Shown in pieces: positions 52,791 through 60,937 of a stretch of DNA of 64,000 bases. Below the pieces are notes generated by a model. That model was not told the DNA's origin, made no database searches, and was given only the letters and a program-made list of their open reading frames with translations. Position 1 is the stretch's first letter; every line of letters begins with the position of its first letter. The stretch is from Planococcus halocryophilus (GTDB lineage Bacteria; Bacillota; Bacilli; Bacillales_A; Planococcaceae): assembly GCF_022489025.1 (NCBI RefSeq), contig NZ_JAKVTG010000005.1, forward strand, positions 175,527 through 239,526, given 5' to 3'. Made by a program: the position numbers and the translations under genes.

Positions 52791-53217
52791 ATGTCTCTCG
52801 TTTTTCGATAAGTTTCCAGACAATCATAATTACTGGAAGCACAGCGATAATAAACAAAAAGAAGGGAAAAAATATCGCTGTCAAACACAAGATAGAAGTA
52901 AACGTCAGCAGGTTCCGTGGCTGATTTTTGACTTCGATCAAACCCATCAAACCCAGCATAATCAAGCTAAAAAAGCTGATGAATCCTACGACTAGCTCTA
53001 AGCTTAATCCAATCGTATGTTCATAACTTTCGTTCGGGTAAATCCAATCGTAAGCTAAATGCGCGAAAAACAAATCTATGATTAACAAAAGAAGGCCGCT
53101 CGTTTGGAAAAATACTTTGCTTTTAATCGACTTACTCTTCTTGAACAATATGATTAATGCGATGTTGCCAAGAATTATTACACTCCAATTAATAAATAGA
53201 AATGGCCAAGGATTCAA
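52789..53217 (-). CDS. Small integral membrane protein
   Basis: 142 aa with four predicted membrane helices (about 5-25, 35-57, 70-92, 103-135) and a basic C-terminus (WKLIEKRET). TTG start seven bases after GGGAG. No family recognised, no transport signature. Stands alone between repeat copies E and F. Confidence 0.7.
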   Translation of the reverse strand: MNPWPFLFINWSVIILGNIALIILFKKSKSIKSKVFFQTSGLLLLIIDLFFAHLAYDWIYPNESYEHTIGLSLELVVGFISFFSLIMLGLMGLIEVKNQPRNLLTFTSILCLTAIFFPFFLFIIAVLPVIMIVWKLIEKRET

Positions 53218-53328
53218 TTTCCGTCTCCCCCTGCAATGGTTATAAAAGGTAATTTAAATAAGAATACCATATTAAAATTCCATAAAATGCATTTTTTCAA
53301 TTTGTAACACGCTTGATTTCAGGCATAA

Positions 53329-53416
53329 CGTGGCCATGTATAGAGTATAAATTATCGTGTATTGTTAGAATCGGTTAGAATTGTTTCGCTCCTAGGGACG
53401 AGATTCTTAATCAGGG
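53329..53416 (+). repeat. Dispersed intergenic repeat, copy F (3' part)
   Basis: GGCCATGTATAGAGTATAAATTATCGTGTATTGT, stem-2 arm AGAATC, GTTAGAATTGTTTC, AGGGACG, arm GATTCT: both arms changed together relative to the AAAATC/GATTTT of other copies. Confidence 0.7.
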
Positions 53417-53469
53417 ATGTAGAGTATTGTAAAATATGGTAGGGTTAAATAATTATAGGAGGTTTTTTT

Positions 53470-53979
53470 ATGAGAAAGATTCTTTTTGCTTCTCCCTTCA
53501 TAATTCTAGCAGCTGTAGCAATCTTAATTGTTTTAGTGAACATGGAGGAAAGCGAACCTGAGAGTACCGTTTATGCAGGTGAGCCTGAAAAACAAGAAGT
53601 CACTCGTCAGGATAGAGAAAAATATAGACGAAATGACTCAACAAATCCTACTAGCAGATTCTATCAAGTAGAAGGCATTCCAGAAGTAAATTTCGAAGAA
53701 TTTATTGAAGTCATGAAAGAAAACCTAACTGCTAATCGCGGTCTCAAAGGCCATCTGTTATGGGTAGTTATGTACATCAATGAATTTAAAGATGAAATTG
53801 TGGATTTAGGAATGTACTCAGAATTCAAGGAACTTCAAGAAACCGCTTTTGAATTAGTAGTCATTGATAATGGATTTAGTAAAGAAGAAGAGGAAGTTCA
53901 TCTTGACGAATACGAAAAGAAAGTTAATGACATCTATGCAGAACTGAAAACAGCTAACTTAAAAGAAGACGCCGAGTAA
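53470..53979 (+). CDS. Membrane-anchored hypothetical protein, 169 aa
   Basis: N-terminal membrane anchor (about 3-24), Glu-rich linker, then a helical extracellular domain containing FYQVEGIPEVNFEEFIEVMKENL and GLKGHLLWVVMYINEFKDEI. Strong AGGAGG before the ATG. Acidic C-terminus. Not recognised. Confidence 0.7.
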   Translation: MRKILFASPFIILAAVAILIVLVNMEESEPESTVYAGEPEKQEVTRQDREKYRRNDSTNPTSRFYQVEGIPEVNFEEFIEVMKENLTANRGLKGHLLWVVMYINEFKDEIVDLGMYSEFKELQETAFELVVIDNGFSKEEEEVHLDEYEKKVNDIYAELKTANLKEDAE

Positions 53980-54109
53980 ACCTGTGATCTCAGAGTGTTC
54001 CTGTGTGGCTTACAATTTATAGTCTAATTTCGCTGTCCGCAGTTCTATGGGTCCACCAAGTCATTTCAATCATACCACCTTTATACCTATAATCTGCACA
54101 GGCAACAAA

Positions 54110-54153
54110 AAAGAAGCCGGCAATCATGAATTCTCATGATTGCCGGCTTCTTT
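54110..54153. terminator. Bidirectional terminator, 20-bp stem
   Basis: Perfect stem AAAGAAGCCGGCAATCATGA and complement with ATTC loop between convergent genes. Confidence 0.93.
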
Positions 54154-54219
54154 AATATTGTTAAGCGCCTTAAGCTAATAACATCAACATAAGGTTAGCT
54201 GCTTTTAGAGAACAATAAC

Positions 54220-55545
54220 TTATTCCCCTGCTGCAGTAATCTTGTAAATCTTACCACCATCAGTGATGGAGATAAGCGCGCCATCCTCGGTGACAAGAAT
54301 ATCACGGAAGCGTTCGTTTTCATCCGTTAACAGACGTTCTTCTCCAACGATCATGTCATCTTCAATAATGACACGTACAATATAGCTCGGCGCTAAAGCT
54401 CCGATGAATAAGTTGTTTTCCCACTCAGGAATTGCGTCGTTATCATAGAATGCCATACCACTTGGAGCACTTGTTGGATCCCAATAATATCGTGGTTCCA
54501 CAAAACCTTGCGCCTCATGTTCTGAAATGCCATCATTGATTAATTCGCCCGTGTACTCGATACCATAAGAAACAATTGGCCATCCGTAGTTATTACTCGG
54601 TTCAATAATATTCAGTTCATCCCCAGCTTGTGGACCGAATTCAACAATCCATAAGTCTCCTGTTGCAGGGTTGTAATCTATACCTTGAATATTACGGTGA
54701 CCGTAGCTGTAAATACCATCTAGTGCTTCTTCATCTTCGACAAATGGATTCGACTCTACTGGTTCTCCGTCTTGTGTAATGTGAATGACTTTACCTAGAT
54801 AAGCATCCAAGTCTTGTGCACGTTCACGAATTGGATCATCTGAACGCTCACCCGTTGTTAAGAATAGATTGCCTTCCTCATCAAAGATAATACGTCCACC
54901 ATAGTGTAGTGTACCTTCATATGCTGGTGTTGCTTGGAAGATAACTTCAAAATTTTCAAGTGAGGTTTCATCTTCTGATAACATACCTTTACCAACAGCA
55001 GTTAAAGTGCCACCTTCAACATCTTGAGAAAACGTCATAAAGACTAATCGGGATTCGTCAAAATCAGGTGCAACCGCTACATCAAGTAAACCACCTTGAT
55101 CTTCATTATTTACTTCTGGTGTACCTTCGATTGGATCTGAAACAGAGCCATCTTCAACGTTTACAATCAAAAGTTCTGCTGCATCTCTTTGCGTCACAAG
55201 TAAGCGATTTGGTTCAAACTCTGCCATACCCCAAGAGACGCCAAGACCCTCAACAATAACTTCTGTTTCAACTTCTGTTTTAGTCTCTACTGCAGGTGCT
55301 CTTGTTTGTTCTGGAAATGCTGGTTCAAACTCCGTAACTTTTGGTTCAGTTTCTGCGCTTTCATTTGTGCCCTCTTCAGTGCCTTCTTCTGTTTCAGTAT
55401 CCTCGCCAGCACTTTCTTCTGCAGGAGCATCCGAGTCATCCGTTGATTTTTCTTCTGCAGTATCATCATTACCACATGCTGCTAAAGTCAATACAGACAT
55501 CAGCATTGCAGAGAACATTAATTTTGACCACGAAATTTTCGTCAT
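54220..55545 (-). CDS. Lipoprotein PQQ-dependent sugar dehydrogenase family
   Basis: 441-aa exported lipoprotein with lipobox LAAC (Cys24), a long acidic Glu/Thr/Asp-rich linker (about 28-90), then a six-bladed propeller of the soluble glucose/sorbosone dehydrogenase (GSDH) type: GLGVSWGMAEFEPNRLLVTQRD, EGTLHYGGRIIFDEEGNLFLTTGER, YSYGHRNIQGIDYNPATGDLWIVEFGPQAGDELN, APSGMAFYD. These oxidise aldose sugars with PQQ, but many homologues have unknown activity. GAGGAGG precedes the ATG. Confidence 0.9.
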   Translation of the reverse strand: MTKISWSKLMFSAMLMSVLTLAACGNDDTAEEKSTDDSDAPAEESAGEDTETEEGTEEGTNESAETEPKVTEFEPAFPEQTRAPAVETKTEVETEVIVEGLGVSWGMAEFEPNRLLVTQRDAAELLIVNVEDGSVSDPIEGTPEVNNEDQGGLLDVAVAPDFDESRLVFMTFSQDVEGGTLTAVGKGMLSEDETSLENFEVIFQATPAYEGTLHYGGRIIFDEEGNLFLTTGERSDDPIRERAQDLDAYLGKVIHITQDGEPVESNPFVEDEEALDGIYSYGHRNIQGIDYNPATGDLWIVEFGPQAGDELNIIEPSNNYGWPIVSYGIEYTGELINDGISEHEAQGFVEPRYYWDPTSAPSGMAFYDNDAIPEWENNLFIGALAPSYIVRVIIEDDMIVGEERLLTDENERFRDILVTEDGALISITDGGKIYKITAAGE

Positions 55546-55756
55546 CGTTTTTCCTCCTCTTTTTTAAAATTTAACTGAGTAACTATTAAATTCAGTTCTC
55601 AGAAATCAAATACCCGAAATTGATTAAGAGTTGTCTATCCTAACTAAAAACTCCTTTATAAACGTATTTTCCCTTAAACCTACTCCAGCAAACCGATTTT
55701 TTAACACAAATGAAACATTTGTAGTATGTGTTCGATTTGTTCCGTACAATTCTTAC

Positions 55757-55875
55757 AAATTTATAGAGGGGAATAAAATCAAAAAGCTGCACCCCCTTTT
55801 TTCATGTGGTAGGTGCAGCAATGTATAGTAAATAAATTGGCGTGTATTATTTTCTGCACAGGAGCGCGATTTTAT
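55757..55875 (+). repeat. Dispersed intergenic repeat, copy G
   Basis: Hairpin 1 is GCTGCACC with GGTGCAGC, a changed base pair compared with copies B and H. About 20 bases around the second stem's 5' arm are deleted; the end CAGGAGCGCGATTTT is kept. The remaining part of the 354-bp gap 55546-55899 is AT-rich, nothing else seen. Confidence 0.7.
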
Positions 55876-55899
55876 GCCGCCTCACACAGAAAAATCTTT

Positions 55900-58170
55900 T
55901 CATCTCTCCGCATCTTTTCTCAGCCACTTCGCCGTCACCGTATCCGACTCGAGCATCGCTTCCGGTGTTCCCTCAAATAGGATTTCTCCTCCTCTTTTAC
56001 CTCCACCTGGACCCATTTCGATGACCCAGTCGCTTGCCGCGATAAAGTCCAGATTGTGCTCGATGAGGATCACCGAATTCCCTCTGTCAACAAGTCCCTG
56101 GAATACAGCTAGTAGATGGGCATTGTCTTTTGTGTGCAATCCCAATGAAGGTTCATCGAGCAAGTAAATCTGCCCTTCTTTTTTCAGGTGACTGGCGAGT
56201 TTGAGGCGCTGCACTTCGCCGCCGCTCAACGAACTGGTCGTTTGCCCGAGTGTCAGGTAGCCCAAGCCGACATCTTTTAAAGTATCCACTTTTTTGACGA
56301 TTTTCGGCATCTTCAAATAATGATTGGTTTCGTCAATCGACAGTTCCAAAATCTCCACAATATTTTTACCTAAGTGGCGATACGACAGCGACTCATCGGA
56401 ATAGCGCGTTCCTTTGCATGCTTCGCAAGTAACGGTCACGGGATCCGCGAATGCCACGTCCGGCGTGGTGACGCCTTTTCCTTCGCAAACAGGACAGGCT
56501 CCTATTGAATTAAAACTGAATAAGCCCACAGGCTGCCCTGTTTCTTTGGCAAGAATCGAACGGATGTCATCCATGATTCCCATATAAGTCGCGAGTGTCG
56601 AACGGCTTGATGTTCCGATGCTGCTTTGCCTCACAGCGATGGTTTCGGGATAATTTTCTATAAATGCGTCAAACATTAACGAACTCTTCCCAGAACCCGA
56701 AACACCGCATACAGACACCAGCACGTTTTTCGGGATTTCCACACTTACATTTTTTAAGTTATTCGCAGATGCATTGTTGATCGAAAAACTGTTTTCTACC
56801 TGTCGCGGGGTTTTATTGACAGCGACTTTATGGTTTAAATCAGTGATTGCGGATGCTTTCTGCAAGCCTTCCTGCGCGCCTTGATAAACCACTCGACCGC
56901 CGGTGACACCTGCACCCGGACCCATTTCGATAATTTCATCCGCTGTTTTAATGACGGCCAAATTGTGCTCGATAACGACGACAGTGTTGTAGTTGTCTCT
57001 CAAGCTTTTCAGCATGTGCGTCAGCTTCTCGATTTCTTCTGGATGCAGCCCGGCACTCGGTTCGTCGAATATATACGTGATGTTGTTCAGACTGCTGCCC
57101 AAGTGGCGCGCAATTTTCACGCGCTGTGCTTCCCCTCCGGACAAAGTGCCCACTTTTCGCGCCAAACACAAATAGCCAAGTCCCAAATCAACCAGCTGCT
57201 TGACTCCTGGTAACACCTGCTGCGCAATCGATGTACCAACCGGATCGTTTATTTTCGCCAGTTCACCCAGCAAATCCGTCATTTCAAGCCGGTCGTATTG
57301 CGCGATATTCAGGCCGTTGATTTTGCTTTCCAGCACTTTCGGATTCAACCCAGAACCTTCGCAGGTCGGACACAGTGTACGTGCCGTCACCGCCAGCACA
57401 TCGTCCTGCGACGTTACTTTCAGTTTTGAGAGGTCGCGATTAATGTACAGGCGGATAAACCGGGGAAGAATGCCGTCCCATTCGATATCTCGATTGCCTA
57501 CTTTGTAATAATAAGTACTGAATGCTCGCTCGCCTTCCCGCGGACCGTAAACCAGAAGATTGTATTTTTCTTCCGTGTAATCCTTGATGGGAAGATCGGG
57601 ATCAAACAAACCACCGTCCACCATCCATCTGCCTTGCCAGCCGGGCGGCGCGAGAGGTCTGAATCTCACCGCGGACTCCCGAAGCGACTTCGAATGATCG
57701 ATGAGTTTGTGGACATCCGGCGCAATGATTTCACCGAGTCCATTGCACTCCGGACATTTGCCGAAAGAGCTGTCACTCGAGAACTCAGCGGCTGAGCCGA
57801 TCGGCGGGCTGCCAATCCGCGAAAACAGCAAGCGGATCAACGGATCGATATCCATATAAGTGCCGACCGTCGAACGCGAATTTCCTCTTACCGGTTTCTG
57901 TTCGACAACGACCACCGGACTTAAATGCTGCATCAAGTCGGCACGCGGCCTCTCATACCTCGGCATCTGGTGCCGGATATACAGCGGGTAATTCAGTGTC
58001 ATTTGCCTTCTGCTTTCTGTCGCTAATGTATCAAAGACAACCGAGCTTTTGCCTGAACCCGACAGACCGGTAAACACATTTATCTTCTCTTTCGGGATGT
58101 TCAAATCGACATTCTTCAAATTATTTTCCTGCAACCCTCTCAGGATGATTTCATCTCTTTTTTCTGCCAT
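55900..58170 (-). CDS. UvrA-like ABC ATPase (short UvrA paralogue)
   Basis: 756-aa tandem ABC ATPase related to excinuclease subunit UvrA but about 180 residues shorter than the canonical protein, as in UvrA2/drug-resistance paralogues, which lack the UvrB-binding region. Walker A GLSGSGKSS (N-domain) and GVSGSGKSS (C-domain), signatures LSGGEAQRVKIA and LSGGEVQRLKLA, and zinc-binding CPECNGLG, CPTCEGSG, CPVCEGKG and CEACKGTR. Cytoplasmic, DNA-damage or intercalator tolerance is the likely role. AAGGAG before the ATG. Confidence 0.92.
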   Translation of the reverse strand: MAEKRDEIILRGLQENNLKNVDLNIPKEKINVFTGLSGSGKSSVVFDTLATESRRQMTLNYPLYIRHQMPRYERPRADLMQHLSPVVVVEQKPVRGNSRSTVGTYMDIDPLIRLLFSRIGSPPIGSAAEFSSDSSFGKCPECNGLGEIIAPDVHKLIDHSKSLRESAVRFRPLAPPGWQGRWMVDGGLFDPDLPIKDYTEEKYNLLVYGPREGERAFSTYYYKVGNRDIEWDGILPRFIRLYINRDLSKLKVTSQDDVLAVTARTLCPTCEGSGLNPKVLESKINGLNIAQYDRLEMTDLLGELAKINDPVGTSIAQQVLPGVKQLVDLGLGYLCLARKVGTLSGGEAQRVKIARHLGSSLNNITYIFDEPSAGLHPEEIEKLTHMLKSLRDNYNTVVVIEHNLAVIKTADEIIEMGPGAGVTGGRVVYQGAQEGLQKASAITDLNHKVAVNKTPRQVENSFSINNASANNLKNVSVEIPKNVLVSVCGVSGSGKSSLMFDAFIENYPETIAVRQSSIGTSSRSTLATYMGIMDDIRSILAKETGQPVGLFSFNSIGACPVCEGKGVTTPDVAFADPVTVTCEACKGTRYSDESLSYRHLGKNIVEILELSIDETNHYLKMPKIVKKVDTLKDVGLGYLTLGQTTSSLSGGEVQRLKLASHLKKEGQIYLLDEPSLGLHTKDNAHLLAVFQGLVDRGNSVILIEHNLDFIAASDWVIEMGPGGGKRGGEILFEGTPEAMLESDTVTAKWLRKDAER

Positions 58171-58254
58171 GGTGAACTGCTCCTTTTCTGATCAAGTCAG
58201 GTAACTAACCTATTGATATAAGCGTTCCCTGTTTTGGTCCCGTTTACACAAGCG

Positions 58255-58392
58255 TTTATTGGATGAGGAAATGAATAAACTAGAAAAGCCACACCCGCAG
58301 TTTTTATGCTGCAGGTGTGGCTTTGTATAGAATATGAATTTTCATGTATTATCAAAATCGTTTGGAATTTTTTTGCACAGGGGCGTGATTTA
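58255..58392 (+). repeat. Dispersed intergenic repeat, copy H
   Basis: Best full copy. AAGCCACACCCGCAG with CTGCAGGTGTGGCTT forms hairpin 1; GTATAGAATATGAATTTTCATGTATTATC, AAAATCG, TTTGGAATT, CAGGGGCG, GATTT follow. On the minus strand hairpin 1 is followed by a U-rich tract and could end the CGNR gene transcript. Confidence 0.75.
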
Positions 58393-58950
58393 TATATTTC
58401 CTTTTTTCGCGTAATGTTTGCGTGCTTTTTCACGATTCCCGCAAACTTCCATTGAACACCATTTCCTTCTGCCGCTCGTATCGACAAAAAAAGCATAGCA
58501 AAGTGAGCTCTCACATCTTTTAATCTTTTTAAAAACACCTTGTTGAAAAGCTTGGATCATTTCAAAAGAAAGCAATGCCAGAAACCCCTCTGTGCCTCCT
58601 TTGCTCGGCACTGATGTAAATGTTTTATCGATAAAAAGAGGGGCCTCTTCGGTGTAAGTGGCTAAAGAAGCGAAAGGAATTTCATTCCCTTCCGGCACAG
58701 ACAAATACCCCCGCCATTGATCACGAAATTCTTTTACCCGCTTCACATCAATTGGGGACTTGTGAAGCTTTTCTGCTTGCTGCTGATTCAGTATGCCTTG
58801 CTGCGTCATAAACGAAAGCCAATCTCCCAAGCCATTCTCTTCATCAAGAAAGTCCGTCACAGAAACTTTTTTGATGTTAATCGTATTTAAAAAATTGATA
58901 AACAAATACTGACTGACAAAGGAATATCCTGTTTCCGAATTATTCTCCAT
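58390..58950 (-). CDS. CGNR zinc-finger (ABATE-domain) putative regulator
   Basis: 186-aa cytoplasmic protein. N-terminal ABATE-like helical domain, C-terminal CGNR zinc finger: RCESSLCYAFFVDTSGRRKWCSMEVCGNREKARKHYAKKG with the four cysteines and the CGNR core. Such proteins are thought to be DNA-binding regulators that respond to a small ligand. GGAGG precedes the ATG. Downstream of repeat copy H on the map, upstream of the UvrA-like gene in transcription direction. Confidence 0.9.
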   Translation of the reverse strand: MENNSETGYSFVSQYLFINFLNTINIKKVSVTDFLDEENGLGDWLSFMTQQGILNQQQAEKLHKSPIDVKRVKEFRDQWRGYLSVPEGNEIPFASLATYTEEAPLFIDKTFTSVPSKGGTEGFLALLSFEMIQAFQQGVFKKIKRCESSLCYAFFVDTSGRRKWCSMEVCGNREKARKHYAKKGNI

Positions 58951-59090
58951 GTGAATCCTCCTTCAAACAGAATGATTGACTTACATTCTAACATACCGTA
59001 AAGTTCGAAACTAACCGCATAAAACATTTCAAATAGTTAGACATAGAAGCGGTCAATACAATCAATAGATGAAAAGGGAGTTTTTATTTT

Positions 59091-59741
59091 ATGACAACCA
59101 ATATGAAGAACGATTTTGAGCAATACGTAGAGAACTTTAAAGCAACAGCGCCTGCAGAAGTCCAAGAGAAAATGCAAAATGCTTTGGAAGAATTAGAAGC
59201 ATCGAGCGCAGAAAAAGGATTGAAGAAAGGTGAGAAAGCGCCAAACTTCAACTTACCGAATGCAACTGGCGAAACAATCGAGCTTTATGAACAATTAAAG
59301 CAAGGGCCAGTCGTCTTAACGTTCTATCGCGGAAACTGGTGCCCATTCTGTAATATGGAGCTGCGCGCGTACCAACAAATCATTGGTGACATTCACGGAC
59401 AAGGCGCTGAACTGATTGCCATCAGCCCCCAAACTCCTGATCAGTCCATGTCCATTCAAGAAAAACACGACTTGGAATACATCGTCTTAAGCGATGAAAG
59501 CAACGAAGTGGCCAACCAATTCAACCTGGTCTATCAATTGCCGGAATACCTGATTGAAACGTATAAAGAAATCGGACTCCGCGTCGACCAGCATAACGGT
59601 GACGATACGTGGACGCTTCCTGTATCAGCAACTTACATCATCCAAACGGACGGAACGATTGAATTTGAATACACCAAATCAGATTACAAAGATCGCTACG
59701 AACCTTCTGATGTACTGGAAGAACTAAAAAAACTTAAGTAA
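59091..59741 (+). CDS. Peroxiredoxin-like (AhpC/TSA) protein
   Basis: 216-aa cytoplasmic thioredoxin-fold protein. GEKAPNFNLPNATGETIELYE then VVLTFYRGNWCPFCNMELRAYQ: the active site has Cys-Pro-Phe-Cys in place of the Thr-x-x-Cys of typical peroxiredoxins. This is the peroxiredoxin-like subfamily common in Bacillales. It may reduce peroxides or act as a disulfide reductase. The first ~45 residues form an extra helical region. GGGAG before the ATG; own terminator. Confidence 0.92.
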   Translation: MTTNMKNDFEQYVENFKATAPAEVQEKMQNALEELEASSAEKGLKKGEKAPNFNLPNATGETIELYEQLKQGPVVLTFYRGNWCPFCNMELRAYQQIIGDIHGQGAELIAISPQTPDQSMSIQEKHDLEYIVLSDESNEVANQFNLVYQLPEYLIETYKEIGLRVDQHNGDDTWTLPVSATYIIQTDGTIEFEYTKSDYKDRYEPSDVLEELKKLK

Positions 59742-59750
59742 GTTAATTGG

Positions 59751-59798
59751 AAAAAGCTATCCCGAAGTCATTTACTGACTTTATGGGATAGCTTTTTT
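59751..59798 (+). terminator. Rho-independent terminator
   Basis: AAAAAGCTATCCC/GGGATAGCTTTTT with inner AGTCA/TGACT pairing and T tract after the peroxiredoxin gene. Confidence 0.92.
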
Positions 59799-59865
59799 TA
59801 CCTGAATTTTTCTATTTGGGTTATTTCAACGGTACAGTTGCCTGTGTCGTAAACAATTCACCCAG

Positions 59866-59978
59866 AATTTATATAGATGAATAAAATAGAAAAATCACAA
59901 CCGCAATATTGGGGCCGCAATTATAGTTTTTGGTTGAAATCGTTTAAAATTGTTTTTTTCTTGAGGCTACGATTTTAA
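59866..59978 (+). repeat. Dispersed intergenic repeat, copy I
   Basis: AATTTATATAGATGAATAAAATAG start, degenerate hairpin 1, intact second stem AAATCGT with ACGATTT around TTTAAAATTGTTT. Lies in the 320-bp gap 59742-60061, which otherwise holds only the preceding terminator and an AT-rich leader. Confidence 0.65.
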
Positions 59979-60061
59979 TTTAAGCAGATTTTGAAACTTA
60001 ATGAGTGTTTAACGCGTATAAATAAATGAATTAACCCACTACTGAATACGGAGGAAAAAAT

Positions 60062-60745
60062 TTGATAATTAACGCTCTATATGAACACTACTATAGTTTT
60101 AAAAGAAAACGTGGTTATGAAGTTATTGGCTGGGGATGGAGTTTGATTTTCTTAGCTTTAATACTTTGCACAGCGGCGATAGGTATATACTTGTTAATGA
60201 ATGGAAAATGGTGGTTAACTATTGTTTTCATATTTCTATATATAATTTTAAAGATTATCTCAAGAAAAACCGATGTAATTTTAGAAAAATCTTCTATAGA
60301 AGATACTCCAAAAGCCAAGTCTTTAATTTTGAATTTCCTACAAAAGAATTATAAGTTTGAAAATCCGATTTCTTATAATGAATTAGCAAAACAATTACAA
60401 TCTAAGGCTGAAAAAAATAAAGTGACTTTTGATTTGAATCCTTATATTAATATGACCCTTCCTGTATTTGTACTTATTCTATCATTAATATTTCAGAATT
60501 CACCAGAAACTTTCCAAGAAATTATAGTAATATCTCTCGTAGTATTGATATTCAGTCTAAGCATAAATCCAGCTGTAAATATTTTTAGCGATATTTTCTT
60601 AAATAGCAAATATGAAAAAATAATGGAATTATCTATTTTGGTTCGCGAAATCTATTTAGATGAATTAGCAAATGAATGTAAAATCAATAAAGAACTTAAC
60701 GAAAATAGCCAATTAATTAAAGTTGATATGTATTTCAATAACTAA
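60062..60745 (+). CDS. Four-helix membrane protein, unknown function
   Basis: 227 aa, TTG start seven bases after GGAGG. Two membrane helices near the N-terminus (about 23-62), a soluble loop with SIEDTPKAKSLILNFLQKNYKFENPISYNELAKQL, two further helices (about 128-172), and a helical C-terminus. AT-rich. Not recognised. The IS21 element inserted about 40 bp beyond its stop, and a SIR2 gene follows on the same strand, so the two may once have been neighbours. Confidence 0.65.
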   Translation: MIINALYEHYYSFKRKRGYEVIGWGWSLIFLALILCTAAIGIYLLMNGKWWLTIVFIFLYIILKIISRKTDVILEKSSIEDTPKAKSLILNFLQKNYKFENPISYNELAKQLQSKAEKNKVTFDLNPYINMTLPVFVLILSLIFQNSPETFQEIIVISLVVLIFSLSINPAVNIFSDIFLNSKYEKIMELSILVREIYLDELANECKINKELNENSQLIKVDMYFNN

Positions 60746-60937
60746 TCCCCTTCTTAAAACGATTATTTACAATATTTTCTAAATTAATTGAATACAGCCA
60801 AGAAAATATACCACCTCTGCCAGATTTCAGAGCCACTTCGGACATGAAGTAGAGCCACCTCTGCCTTTAAGAGAGCCACCTTCTGTATACTTAGTTTGCG
60901 CAATATTGCGCAAATTGAATGTACAGGAGGTTTTTTA

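Noticed and set aside
55287..55475. Lys/Gln-rich frame antisense to or within the sugar dehydrogenase linker
   Set aside because: Low-complexity shadow of the acidic repeat linker in another frame.
58197..58538. 113-codon minus-strand frame
   Set aside because: Overlaps the CGNR zinc-finger coding end in another frame and continues through repeat copy H; a shadow frame.
41377..59978. Intergenic repeats as classical MITEs or IS remnants
   Set aside because: No terminal inverted repeats, no target duplications and no resemblance to the IS21 ends in this window were seen.
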